DNA of 64,000 nt from Sepiola atlantica (GCA_963556195.1 OY744525.1:77349844-77413843), one strand, 5' to 3'. Shown: positions 24,240 to 33,657, counted from the stretch's first letter. Program-made: numbers and translations. Notes: a model not told the origin generated them from the sequence alone.

Positions 24240-24690
24240 ACCCAACAAGGTGTGATCGTAACAAGTGATACAGATAACAGGATTTTTTAAACCAGCAAAT
24301 TCGAGTCCACATGTATTTTTTATTTTAAATGATAGGGATAACAGAAATGGTTTCTTTTAACCCAGTCAAGTATAATCGAGTCCACGTAATTTTTTTTCTT
24401 TTAAGTCACATGCACAACAAGATTTTTAAATTTATTTTAGTAAGAATAAAAGCTTCTATTAAGCTGATATTCTTCCAGTGTAGTCCTTTTCATAACGATA
24501 TTAAACTAAACTTAGTTTTGTTTGAAAAATGTTGTTAGATGTTAGTTCTTTGTTTGCTTGCAAAATATGGTGAAAAATAAGCTGAAATGGAAATGTAGTG
24601 ATACAGACACATACATTAATGATATATGAATTGAAATTATGATACAAGACATTTCTTGTAAACAAAGTGTGTTTGCAAGTTAATTCTTCT
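24240..24690 (+). repeat. Degenerate tandem units plus module C
   Basis: GATAACAGGATTTTTTAAACC...GAGTCCACATGTATTTTTTATTTTAA is repeated at about 70-bp spacing (24270, 24340), as it is at 23225-23350. Module C follows from 24541. Confidence 0.65.
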
Positions 24691-24865
24691 TTTTATTTCT
24701 TTGAAGCATATGGTATATATATATATATATATATATATATAGCAAGACAAATGTTTTTAAATAACGCAGTTTTTTGTTTTTGCAAAATTATAAAAATAAA
24801 AAAAGCCTCATAAAACAAAAAAACTTATTTAATTATATTTGCCTTAATTAAAAGATGCTGCCTAA

Positions 24866-24867
24866 AT

Positions 24868-24913
<46 letters not shown>
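24866..24913. repeat. (CA)n(TA)n microsatellite
   Basis: CA then TA units; another (TA)n is at 24713-24740. Confidence 0.97.
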
Positions 24914-24916
<3 letters not shown>

Positions 24917-24929
24917 TAAAGGATAAATG

Positions 24930-25445
24930 TTAATACTGTTATACTACAGTGTTTTGGTGAAGCATGTTTAGTATTTGTTTATAAACCATTTAAATTAACT
25001 CAAAGGTAATTTTATAAGTTTTATTGCCTAATATGACATCATTTAACTTGCAATAAAACTTCACTTATCAAATATTATCTAACTTACCCTTAAATAATAA
25101 ATGTAAAAAAAAGATTAGCTCTGCACTTAGCTTCGCATTCAAATGAGATAAATAGGCAAAGCAAGTTAAATGAAGTCATTTTAGGCAATTAAACTTAACT
25201 TATAAATTTGCCTTAAAGTTAAATTAAACGGTTATAAATAAATACTAAATATCCTTTACCAAAGCACTAGTATAACAGTAATAACATTGTTCGAATGGAT
25301 GGCTTAATATATCTAACTGACTCCTAAATAGTAAATTTTTAAAAAGAGATTAGGTATTCACTTAGTTCCACATTCAAATGAGATAAATAGGCATTTGCAA
25401 GTTAAATGAAGTAATTTTAGGCAATTAAAATTACCCCCGAGTGAA
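24930..25445. repeat. Foldback plus direct repeat composite
   Basis: The 24930-25050 arm (GTTAATACTGTTATACTACAG..., GTTTATAAACCATTTAA) is mirrored at 25160-25285 (TTAAACGGTTATAAATAAATAC..., AGTATAACAGTAATAAC). In addition 25070-25200 (CTCTGCACTTAGCTTCGCAT, ATGAGATAAATAGGC) is repeated directly at 25310-25440. Confidence 0.8.
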
Positions 25446-25874
25446 TTAAAACTTTTTATAAATAAATAATAAAATTAAATAACTATATCAAGGAATATCA
25501 CTGAATTAAAAATTCTCGAATGTACCCATATTTTTGGTGTGCTTACTTTGTACCGAAAAAATTCAAAATGGCGTCCTAAGGAGTTTTTTCCTCGTGTGAA
25601 GGTTTTTTTCTTTGTTTTTGATGACAATAACCCACAGTCTGGTGTAAGTTTTTTTCCAAGACTTTTCAATTTGAGAACTTTTCTTCTTTGTGGATTTTTC
25701 TGATGACCTTGAGGTGTAACAGAGCCGATATTGACATAATAATGTTGTTTGGCTAACCTCCATGGGAAACGAGGCATAAAAATACATCTCACAGGAATGT
25801 TATGTTTTTGAAAATGTGAAAAAATAAAAATTGAAAATAAAAACCATGATTATTGGAATATAAAACGAACTTGT

Positions 25875-25877
<3 letters not shown>

Positions 25878-25917
<40 letters not shown>
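25878..25917. repeat. (TA)n microsatellite
   Basis: Borders the unclassified block that starts at 25918. Confidence 0.97.
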
Positions 25918-25919
<2 letters not shown>

Positions 25920-26345
25920 TCTTTGGTATCCATCAGTCGCAACGACTATGGAGCAGCGCCATCCTGATATGTTGTTCGTGAACATCTTCTTGTGTGACTG
26001 TAGAGACCAATCTTGTATTTACATGGTCTACTACAGCCTTGCCATACAAAGTCTGTTGAATCTTGCGTTAATTCGGCTTGTTGGTCTGCCTGTTGGCTCG
26101 CTTTTCTCCTAGCTCTACTCGCATAATTTTTATCATGGAGGATTTTCTCACTGATGATCATTCCCTGGCGTATATGTTTTTTTCTCAGACACGTCTGTGA
26201 GCTGCAGAGGCTTCCCATGTATTGATGTCTACCGAGTAAGCCTTCATATCACACTTACAGACTTCCTTGAAGCGGAGATGAGGACAACCTTTTTTCTTGA
26301 GCCTGAGGCAAGTTCACCATACAGGTCTTTAGGGATGTGTCCATC
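25918..26345. repeat. Unclassified repeat-like block (CATCAGTCGCAACGACTATGG)
   Basis: It begins after a (TA)n tract with CATCAGTCGCAACGACTATGG, ends before a (CATA)n tract, and has short broken frames in both directions. The phrase is familiar from mollusc repeats, but no domain is visible. Confidence 0.4.
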
Positions 26346-26404
26346 ATACACACACACACATACATACATACATACATACATACATACATACATACACATA
26401 TATA
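26346..26404. repeat. (CA)n(CATA)n microsatellite
   Basis: CA units then about nine CATA units. Confidence 0.97.
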
Positions 26405-26534
26405 TAATAATAAATATGGCCTTGGCAGTAATGTAGAAGTTGCCTCCCTTTTAATTGAATGCTCTAGGTGTAATTAAAAGTACTGATTTATAAAAACGAT
26501 ATTTACACGTCTCTTTCAAACACAGCTGATCAGC

Positions 26535-26588
26535 TAGCCGCACGGTTACCGACATTGAGTTACAAGACCTAAGGTCAAACAGTTATAG
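26535..26588 (+). repeat. tRNA-like segment directly upstream of the 26.6 kb ribozyme
   Basis: TAGCCGCACGG (26535-26545) fits a Pol III A box (TRGCNNAGYGG) with one change, and a degenerate B-box-like stretch (GTTATAGATCC) follows at 26582-26592. It suggests the 5' head of a SINE-like or Penelope-related unit. The B box is weak. Confidence 0.35.
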
Positions 26589-26636
26589 ATCCGCATTGAT
26601 GAGTCTTTAAAAGACGAAACAAGCTTGTCTGTGGAT
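26589..26636 (+). ncRNA. Type I hammerhead ribozyme motif, near-canonical
   Basis: Core TTGATGA (26596-26602, canonical CTGATGA with C3 changed to T) is followed by stem II GTCTT/AAGAC (26603-26607 with 26611-26615, loop TAA), GAAA (26616-26619), a palindromic stem III ACAAGCTTGT (26619-26628) and the cleavage triplet GTC ending at 26629. Stem I pairs 26589-26595 with 26630-26636 (7 pairs, one G-T). A very short or palindromic stem III is typical of hammerheads in Penelope-like elements and animal retrozymes. The C3 change would probably abolish cleavage. Confidence 0.75.
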
Positions 26637-26696
26637 AAAAATACTATTTTATTATTACTTCATATAAATATATATATATGAATTAATATATATATA

Positions 26697-26795
26697 TGTA
26701 ATTATTTTTATGTAATTATTTTTATGTAATTATTTTTATGTAATTATTTTTATGTAATTATTTTTATGTAATTATTTTTATGTAATTATTTTTAT
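26697..26795 (+). repeat. 14-bp minisatellite, about 7 copies
   Basis: TGTAATTATTTTTA is repeated head to tail at 14-bp spacing. The same words (AATAAAAATAATTACAT in reverse) border the related repeats at 27.87 and 38.40 kb, so the array grew from the end of that element. Confidence 0.95.
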
Positions 26796-26950
26796 TGGTG
26801 ATTGAAGAGTTCGTTGTTTTTTGTGCTCACTACTACTTTAATTGTCTCACTTCCTAAGTGATTAAGATGCAGAAAATTGCATTATTAATCGCCCTTAACT
26901 TTATATGACGTATTTTTCGTTAATACTGTTATATTATTAAAGTGTATGGT
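26796..26950 (+). repeat. Dispersed repeat, inverted copy at 38.25-38.42 kb
   Basis: TTGGTGATTGAAGAGTTCGT, TGCTCACTACTAC and AGTGATTAAGATGCAG recur in reverse complement at 38255-38400 with few changes, and the first half also in reverse at 27826-27875, where a complete hammerhead follows. In this copy the ribozyme position is replaced by a short TCACTT..AAGTGA hairpin. Confidence 0.85.
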
Positions 26951-26996
26951 GGCAAGCAGAAAGGAATAGACAACACAGGATGGAAATTATAACAAT

Positions 26997-27731
26997 TCAA
27001 TCATTTATTTTCCAAACAAACGGAAGGAAATTACCAAGGATCGTCGTCGTTGTTGTTGGTGGTAGTGATGGAAGCAGCGACGGCACTTGTTGTTGTTGTT
27101 GTTGTTGTTGGTAGGAGTAGACGCAGTGATGACTGTTGTTGTTGGTAAGAGTAGACGCAGCGATGATTGTTGCTGTTGGTAAGAGTAGACGCAGCGATGA
27201 TTGTTGCTGTTGGTAAGAGTAGACGCAGCGATGATTGTTGTTGTTGTTTGTAGTAGAAGCAGCAGCGATGGCTGTTGTTGTCGTTAGTAGAAGCAGCAGC
27301 GCTGATGGTCGGGACGGAGCGGCCGCGATGCCCATCGCAGCAACCGCGGGTCTCGGTGGCCAGCAGTCCCTCTGCCTGCCTGTTGCTTGACCCCACTATT
27401 ATAGAAAAGTGGCGGACGTAGTAGTAGACATATGTCTTCGGATGAAAGATGGCCCCCTGATTCAGAAAATTATGTTTCTTTTGGGACGTTCTTTTTGCCA
27501 CAGTGAGCATGGCACATGAGCAATCCACGTGTAATTGCTATGGTAACAAGTATGATCATGTGCTCCGACTTTTGTGCCATCACAGCGATTACAGAACGAG
27601 TCCCAATGCAGCCGATTCCACTTTTAAGCGGTCGGGAATCACGTACACAAGGCTTACTTGGGTAGTGGTCGTCACGGTAACACGTGCCGACAGTATGATG
27701 GTGTCTTCAAACTAAAACGAGATCTAAAAAC
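26997..27731 (-). repeat. GC-rich LTR-like block with 8-bp direct repeats
   Basis: The block is flanked by ATAACAAT at 26989-26996 and 27732-27739. On the reverse strand it has a TATA-like CTATAATAG (about 27400), a GC-rich centre, the 34-bp minisatellite and an AATAAA near the end (27005). It could be a solo LTR or another insertion. An 8-bp duplication is longer than usual for Gypsy LTRs. Confidence 0.35.
27117..27255 (-). repeat. 34-bp minisatellite
   Basis: The word GTAGACGCAG starts at 27151, 27185 and 27219 (and GTAGACGCAGTG at 27117), exactly 34 bp apart, each unit with GATGATTGTTGCTGTTGGTAAGA. As 34 is not a multiple of 3 the reading frame rotates; the Gln/Asn/Ser/Leu-rich reverse frames over it are by-products. 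Confidence 0.95.
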
Positions 27732-27871
27732 ATAACAATACATATATTTTTATTTATTTTATACGTACATAAAAGTAATCCATGGACACATGTTTCTGGC
27801 TCACAGCCGTCATCAGCATGTAGTAGTGAGCAAAAAAACAATGAACGCTGCCATCACCAATAAAAATAATT

Positions 27872-27880
<9 letters not shown>
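27732..27880 (-). repeat. Ribozyme-bearing dispersed repeat
   Basis: On the reverse strand it reads: GTAATTATTTTTATTGGTG end, GCTCACTACTAC block, hammerhead (27823-27778), then the GGATTACTTTTATGTACG tail. It is the most complete member of the three related copies. Confidence 0.7.
27778..27823 (-). ncRNA. Type I hammerhead ribozyme motif, complete core
   Basis: On the reverse strand: CTGATGA (27816-27810), stem II GGCT/AGCC (27808-27805 with 27801-27798, loop GTG) closed by a C.A mismatch, GAAA (27796-27793), stem III ACA/TGT (27793-27791 with 27788-27786, two-base loop), cleavage site GTC ending at 27785, and stem I CATG/CATG (27820-27817 with 27784-27781). All conserved core bases are present. 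The sequence just after the cut, GGATTACTTTTATGTACG, recurs at 38230 and in part at 28033. Confidence 0.8.
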
Positions 27881-27916
<36 letters not shown>

Positions 27917-27948
27917 TATTTAGGTGATAAAATCGTACATATTTCAAG

Positions 27949-28055
27949 GCAGGGCGTCTTGGTCCGATGGTAAAACGCTGGACTATAGATATCAATATCG
28001 AAGGTCCGATCCTTGTCAAAGTTAGCGATGCTGGATTACTTTTATTTACATATAA
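27949..28055 (+). repeat. tRNA-derived SINE, forward copy
   Basis: A box TGGTCCGATGG (27960-27970) and B box GGTCCGATCC (28003-28012) are spaced as in a tRNA gene. The 3' part GGATTACTTTTATTTACATATAAAAT is a variant of the tail that follows the ribozyme at 27.78 kb. Octopus tRNA-derived SINE families are well known; I cannot name this one. Confidence 0.6.
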
Positions 28056-28059
28056 AATG

Positions 28060-28142
28060 AATTAAGCAAGTGCCTTAAACCGGGATCGAAACTCAACATT
28101 CTAGCTGACAGTCGGCGCTTTTACCCCTACGCTATCATGCCA
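28060..28142 (-). repeat. tRNA-derived SINE, reverse copy, tail to tail with the first
   Basis: Reverse strand: A box TAGCGTAGGGG (28134-28124) is a near-perfect Pol III A box and B box GTTTCGATCCC (28092-28082) a good B box. It faces the forward SINE, with the shared tail between them. It is not a functional tRNA: no full cloverleaf is seen. Confidence 0.6.
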
Positions 28143-28323
28143 CACCAGCCAATGTAAATGAAATGAAGCTCGAATTGTTTTTACCCAATGTGCTATACCT
28201 ATGCTAGTGGCAGTTTGGGATTTCCTTACGAAAACCTCTACCCAAGAAATGGAGCTTATATAGTCATCCACATACAGACAGTTTCGCTGTATCACAGCTC
28301 TTCAGTGCGGGCAGACCAGCAAG

Positions 28324-28324
<1 letters not shown>

Positions 28325-28364
<40 letters not shown>

Positions 28365-28388
28365 AAATGAAAAAGGAAAAACCTGAGA

Positions 28389-28448
<60 letters not shown>
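28325..28448. repeat. Two (TA)n tracts and a (GA)n tract
   Basis: TA 28325-28361, a GAAATGAAAAAGGAAAAACC phrase, TA 28395-28426, GA 28427-28448. The phrase recurs at 28481 just before the ribozyme-like motif. Confidence 0.95.
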
Positions 28449-28519
28449 AAGGAAGGATGAGAGTAATCCGACATAATGGGAAATGAAAAAAGAAAAACCA
28501 AGAGATATTTTTTATATAT

Positions 28520-28566
28520 TCATCAACGTTTCGTCTTTATTGTAAGACATCCTCAGGATAATAATT
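28520..28566 (-). ncRNA. Hammerhead-like motif, variant with one extra core base
   Basis: Reverse strand: CTGAGGA (28556-28550), one extra base (T, 28549), stem II GTCTT/AAGAC (28548-28544 with 28537-28533), GAAA (28532-28529), palindromic ACGT (28529-28526), and stem I TATC/GATG-type pairing. A five-pair stem I follows the ...TTATC side. The extra base between GA and stem II departs from the canonical core. A near-identical block occurs at 33610-33657, so this is a repeat family. Confidence 0.5.
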
Positions 28567-28572
28567 TTAAGA

Positions 28573-28622
28573 TTTGAAGAAATGAAGATAACTTTTTTCA
28601 AGTTATCTTCATTTCTTCAAAT
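28573..28622. repeat. Perfect hairpin next to the 28.5 kb ribozyme motif
   Basis: ATTTGAAGAAATGAAGATAAC is followed by a six-T loop region and its reverse complement up to 28621. As at 38 kb, an inverted repeat sits directly beside a hammerhead-like motif. Confidence 0.85.
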
Positions 28623-28835
28623 TTTTTTCTAAAACTATGATGCCACCTACATACCAAACACAGAGTTTCCACCTTCCCTCCTCTTTCCCCAGCCCCTCAA
28701 AATCCATGCCACACCTCACCACGACAAAAACCTCACCCCCCCCCCACTTTCCTCTCTCCCACCCTAAGGCAAATTCACTAATACTCTCACCCCTCCCCTT
28801 TTTCACTGCTGAAAAAAAAAATATATATATATATA

Positions 28836-29755
28836 TAGTTTTGAAAGGTTCATACTTTTTTTAAGCATCTGAATGAAATTTAGTAAAAAAGAAGTGTGGT
28901 AAATTAACTACCATCAAAGCTGGTAATAGATGCAATATTTATTTTATTTAAAAGAAAAGACAAAATCGAACCGATTCTTTTTTTCTTTTCTTTTTCTATA
29001 AACTGTCATTTTTTTTTAATAGTTTATAGTTATACATATATTTCGCTAATAATATTAGCCTCATTAGTGTGTTTTAAATTCCGATGTAATTGGGAAACCA
29101 GCTTCAGTTGGTGTGAGCCGGCGAGTGAGATGTCGTTTGTTTTTTTTTTCTCCACTCTCGTACGCCAGCACGTGGACTGTAATAGTTTTGAAAGGTTCAT
29201 ACTTTTTTTAAGCATCTGAATGAAATTTAGTAAAAAAGAAGTGTGGTAAATTAACTACCATCAAAGCTGGTAATAGATGCAATATTTATTTTATTTAAAA
29301 GAAAAGACAAAATCGAACCGATTCTTTTTTTTCTTTTTTTTTCTATAAACTGTCATTTTTTTTTTATAGTTTATAGTTATACTTATATTCTGCTAATAAT
29401 ATTAGCCTCATTAGTGTGTTTTAAATTCCGATGTAATTGGGAAACCAGCTTCAGTTGGTGTGAGCCGGCGAGTGAGATGTCGTTCTTTTTGTTTTTTTCT
29501 CCACTCTCGTATGAAAACACGCCAGCACGTGGACTGTTATAGTTTTCCCAATTACATCGGAATTTAAAACACACTAATGAGGCTAATATTATTAGCAGAA
29601 TATATGTATAACTATAAACTATAAAAAAAAAATGACAGTTTATAGAAAAAAAAAAGAAAAAAAGAATCGGTTCGATTTTGTCTTTTCTTTTAAATAAAAT
29701 AAATATTGCATCTATTACCAGCTTTGATGGTAGTTAATTTACCACACTTCTTTTT

Positions 29756-29760
<5 letters not shown>
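28836..29760. repeat. A-A-A' arrangement: two direct copies and one inverted partial copy
   Basis: A unit of ~345 bp (AGTTTTGAAAGGTTCATAC ... CACGTGGACTGT) occurs at 28836-29181 and again at 29182-29540. From 29545 the reverse complement of its inner part (TTCCCAATTACATCGG ... CTTTTTTACTA) runs to 29758, where a (TA)n tract begins. Identity is very high throughout. Confidence 0.9.

Positions 29761-29809
<49 letters not shown>
29759..29809. repeat. (TA)n microsatellite
   Basis: Ends the inverted arm of the A-A-A' repeat. Confidence 0.97.
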
Positions 29810-29879
29810 GTATGGTTCAAAGTTTTTGGTAGAATTCACAAGTAATAGTATGTATTAGTTGCTTTTACGTTGGTGTCCA

Positions 29880-30180
29880 TGATATAATTAAAAGGCAAGT
29901 ACGAAATAACTTATATGATACCGTCCATTGAAGTATGACAGCATGTGCGAAAGTACCTTCTTTTTAATGTCACAGGGACAGCTCTGTAAATATGTCCTGC
30001 CTAAACGAAAACTAATTCAAAAGAGTGCGATTATTGGATTTTTCGCTTTAATCTCGCCAAAATTAAGAGCCCAGTAATTGGTCAAAGAGAATTGCCTTGC
30101 CAAATCAAATGGGGATATTTTATAAAACAAGGGAAGTAATTTATTACTACAACAGAGAAGGTGAGATAATATATTTTAGA
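29880..30180 (+). repeat. Module B, second copy
   Basis: Matches 21311-21640 (TCACAGGGACAGCTCTGTAAATATGTCCTGCC, CCAAAATTAAG, AATCAAATGGGGATATTTTA) but without module C in front. Confidence 0.75.
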
Positions 30181-30184
30181 GAAC

Positions 30185-31315
30185 AGGGGAGGTAACCTAT
30201 TATTATACTCTTTTTTAATATACATTTTACAATGAATTAATGTCGAAAACAAGATTACTCTCTAAAAAGTAATAAGTTATTAAAAGAAGTTTGTTTTTTT
30301 CGAAAATTCATGAATTTTAGTGCTTAATCGATTGTAAAATGAAAAAATATTTCGAAAAAAATTTGATAACAAAACTTTTACAGTATGATTCATCTTAAGT
30401 TCTGAGCAAAATCTATAATTATTAATTGAAATTTCTTCATACATTCTATTATTATTTAAGTAACGATTGTTTCATTTATTAAATAAATAGATTTCTTTTG
30501 AATTTTATTAATTTTAATTTAAACAAGAGAAGTGTGTGTAGTGTTTTTGAAGACAAAATTACCATTTTGCGAGATAATACAGTGTTATCTCCCTTAGACC
30601 GCTCTGATGACTTCTGTAGCAGAAAACTTTGATTTCAAAGACTCATTTCATTCAACAACATCGGTTTTCATTATATTTACTTAAACTTATTTTACTTTAA
30701 AATACACAATTTTAACATAACTTAAAAAATTAATAGTTTTTAATACATAATTGAATTTGATAAAATTTAATCAAAGAAAGTATATTATTTTTGTTGTCTA
30801 TAAATTTAAAATTTAACATTCTATGACATTACTTCCCTAAGTTCAACATAATTTTAAAACTAATATTTTTCTCAATCATTTTTTAACAAATAAATACAAT
30901 TGAATTTAATGAAATTTTAGTCTCCTAAATTAAGAAAAAATTATAATATCTCTCAATTTAAATGCATTAAACAACAGTAACATTTTTTATCTGAGAAGAA
31001 TATGCCCAATAGTCGGTAAAATCTGAAAAATAGGCAGTCAAAATATTGTCATAACCATGGAAACCAGTGAAAAAAAAAAATAATTTTCAGATCTTTGTGA
31101 ATAGTGTAGTCAACGCTTACTGGTACAATCTCAAAAAGAAGCCTCACGTTACATGCAAGTATGTTTGTCACAAACAGAAAGACTTGTTAAACAAAAGAAT
31201 GCTGGCAAAGAAACCTTTTACATGCAAGCTTTTTGGAGGGTTTTTTTTTCAGATAATTGTATTCAGGATTTTCTTGTTATCAAAAGAAAAATGTGACCCA
31301 TGATTTCAAACATAT
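30185..31315. other. AT-rich stretch, no gene seen
   Basis: Several palindromic A/T words; no domain in any frame. Confidence 0.5.
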
Positions 31316-31319
31316 TTTT

Positions 31320-31565
31320 TTACAGTTACCTCATCTGGGCATCTAGTGCAACACAAAGTTGTCCATAACGTCCTTATAAAACAACAGAGGAATGACTGTC
31401 TTCCTTGAGTTTAGTGATAGAATTGGGTCTCTCTGCATGCCATTCTGTATTCAAGGTAGCCCCAGTGAAAGAAATCTCAGGGGTTAAGATCTGGACTATT
31501 AGGTGCCCAGTTAAAATCTGTCTTGAAACAACGTTTAACTGCCGTGAAATAATATTTCTAATCAT
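31320..31565 (-). pseudogene. Mariner-type transposase fragment
   Basis: The reverse strand reads TDFNWAPNSPDLNP, a stop where a Cys is usual, then DFFHWGYLEYRM (31520-31430). This is the conserved block around the second catalytic Asp of mariner transposases (consensus WPPxSPDLNPxDFFLWGYLK). Stops and a nearby frameshift show it is dead. Only the C-terminal third is visible; terminal repeats were not found. Confidence 0.7.
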
Positions 31566-32956
31566 TCATCCAATCATTACATTTGCACTCGATACAATAA
31601 ACAAAATAGTACTGTTTATTTCAAATGTATCATCAAAACCAACTCATAAAAATCTTATTCTAGAGAAATTGGAAGCAAAGGGAGGATTGAGTCTATACAA
31701 CACAAAGCACTGATGAAAATAGCTGAAATATTAAGGAAAACCATTGAGTGCAGAAGCTAGATAACAGCAACCAATCACAGGTAAGTTGAAGTAGAATAAT
31801 GCTGGCAACCAAAAAACAAAACAAAAAACTATAGAAAAAAAGCATTACACAAAACCAAGGGAACTAAAACTGCCAGACTAGATATGTAAAGGGGAAAAAA
31901 CATAATCTGACACTCCTCTCCCTCCAAAAAAGTGTTGACACCAGAATCGGTTGGTACCACATAATATAGTCGTGAAAAGTCAAAGAAGATGGAAAGATTG
32001 AGAATGAAGAGCTCCATCCAGATTTCCACTAGAATAGAACAGAGAATATTAGAATCCTAAGGAGGCTTATTGCCACTCAAATTTCAGAGAAGGCTAATGG
32101 CCGTTATCAGCGATAAATTAATGATAACCGGGTATTGAAATAAGCAAAAAGTATTGGTCATCTGGAGATACTTGTTTTCATTCAGACTCCAGTGAGCGAT
32201 TACTGGTAATGACTCGTGAGTAAACAACAATAATATTAATAATAATAGTAGTAGCAGCTAGTCATAGTTTCTGAATGAGTGTCTACCTCTCTACAAAGTT
32301 TAGTAATTATAAATTGCCTCTCCTTAATTTTTTTTTAAATCATTATTTTTTTCTCATAATGTAAAAATAGGTTTTGCTCCAGGAGGTTGATCTTCCCAGA
32401 CAGCACCTCCATCATTGCAACAGAAGTTGTGATTCTGTCACCTCAACAAGTAGATCAGTCACAAGATGATTGATGTCTTTAATTTGAAAACTATCTTGGA
32501 TATCATAAAACACTAGGTACCCAAATTTAAACTAATTTTTTATCCAAGCCAACCCCATGAACTGAGTTAATACTATTAAAAAGTAAAGCATCTAAGGGCT
32601 TTTTATGCTAAATTTAATACAATTCTGTTCAATACATTTGGAAACTATAAGTGTTTATTATGATTTACTCACTAGGAGTTTTTACATGAGTCATCATCAG
32701 TGACTGCGCACTGGCAATAACAAGCAGTGTTTCCTAGAATCTGAGTGATAATAAGTATCCCCAAATTTTCAACACTCTCTGCATCTTTCGATAATCATTG
32801 CAAATCACTTTGCGTTGTCACAACAGCCCTTTACCAGTGATTTCTCACTAATAACAACCACTCGTTTTCTCTGGAGTTTGAGTGGCACTAAGACTCCCCA
32901 AGATTCCAATAATCTCTGTCTCCTTCCAGTGAAGATCTAAATGGTGTTCTCCCTTC

Positions 32957-32984
32957 TAGTAGTAGTAGTAGTAGTAGTAGTAGT
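32957..32984. repeat. (TAG)n microsatellite
   Basis: Nine AGT/TAG units. Confidence 0.97.
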
Positions 32985-33214
32985 AATATTTTAGGTAGTA
33001 GTTGTACTATAATTTTGACCCAATTTATATGACACATCTGACATGCCAACAGTACTTCATGCTGAATTTGATGCAATTCTGATGTGTAGTTTTGGAGCTT
33101 ATAAGTGAAAAAATGACAGACATAAAATAAGGGAAAACTAAAACGAATTAAAAAAAAAATCTGAACATGATTTCTTTAAGCCCTCCACCTAGCAATATGT
33201 CTCCACCTAGACAA

Positions 33215-33240
33215 CGTTGGATAAATACAGCTAGTATATA
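33215..33240 (-). repeat. TE end with TAGCTG motif
   Basis: Reverse strand ATATACTAGCTGTATTTATCC: an end like those at 1017 and 7849. The body (32150-33215) has the phrase CTCTGGAGTTTGAGTGGCAC and no coding. Confidence 0.4.
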
Positions 33241-33611
33241 TAAATCTTATATCAAGCAAATTACCCTTTAATTCAAAATAACAGCTGTTTCATCATCGCT
33301 GCCATACAATCAATACATTGGTAAAGTTTATTACAAAGTTTGAATCATATAAACATAATGAATCTTCAGAAATGCAGAAAAACGACTTACTTTTGCATAT
33401 TTCACCAAACACAACTATATCTTGCAATACAGGTGCTAAAGGATACAATAATTTTTTGTTTTGTTGGTAAGTATTTCAATTCATAATCTGGAATTACATA
33501 TTAGAACTTATCCATTGAGTTTAACGCACTGGAGTTTAACTACACAAACAAATTATATATATATATATATGTATATGGCAATTGAAAAAGGAAAACCAAA
33601 AGATATTATTT

Positions 33612-33657
33612 ATGCATTCATCAACGTTTCGTCTTTATTTCAAGACTTCCTCATGGT
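33612..33657 (-). ncRNA. Hammerhead-like motif, decayed second copy
   Basis: This is the same family as 28520-28566: reverse-strand ATGAGGA (C3 lost, 33654-33648), extra A (33647), stem GTCTT/AAGAC (33646-33642 with 33635-33631), GAAA (33630-33627), ACGT. The flanks 'GAAAAAGGAAAACC' and 'CATCAACGTTTCGTCTTTAT' are shared with the first copy. Confidence 0.45.

Noticed and set aside
26697..26795. Regularly spaced repeats considered as a CRISPR-like array
   Set aside because: Units are contiguous 14-mers without spacers, in a eukaryotic genome.
27031..27528. 165-codon reverse frame rich in Gln, Asn, Ser and Leu, with polyQ-like runs
   Set aside because: It is generated by (GTT)n and the 34-bp minisatellite, and two other frames are equally open.
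27949..28142. Possible functional tRNA genes
   Set aside because: A and B boxes are present but no acceptor stem or full cloverleaf; the tails mark them as SINEs.
29038..29075. Hammerhead-like reverse strand CTAATGAGG, perfect stem GCTAAT/ATTAGC, GCGAAAT
   Set aside because: The essential G5 is A, and the two sister copies read GCAGAAT in place of GCGAAAT, so the GAAA here is a chance mutation in this copy.
30604..30635. CTGATGA followed by GAAAAC
   Set aside because: The intervening bases CTTCTGTAGCA cannot form stem II.
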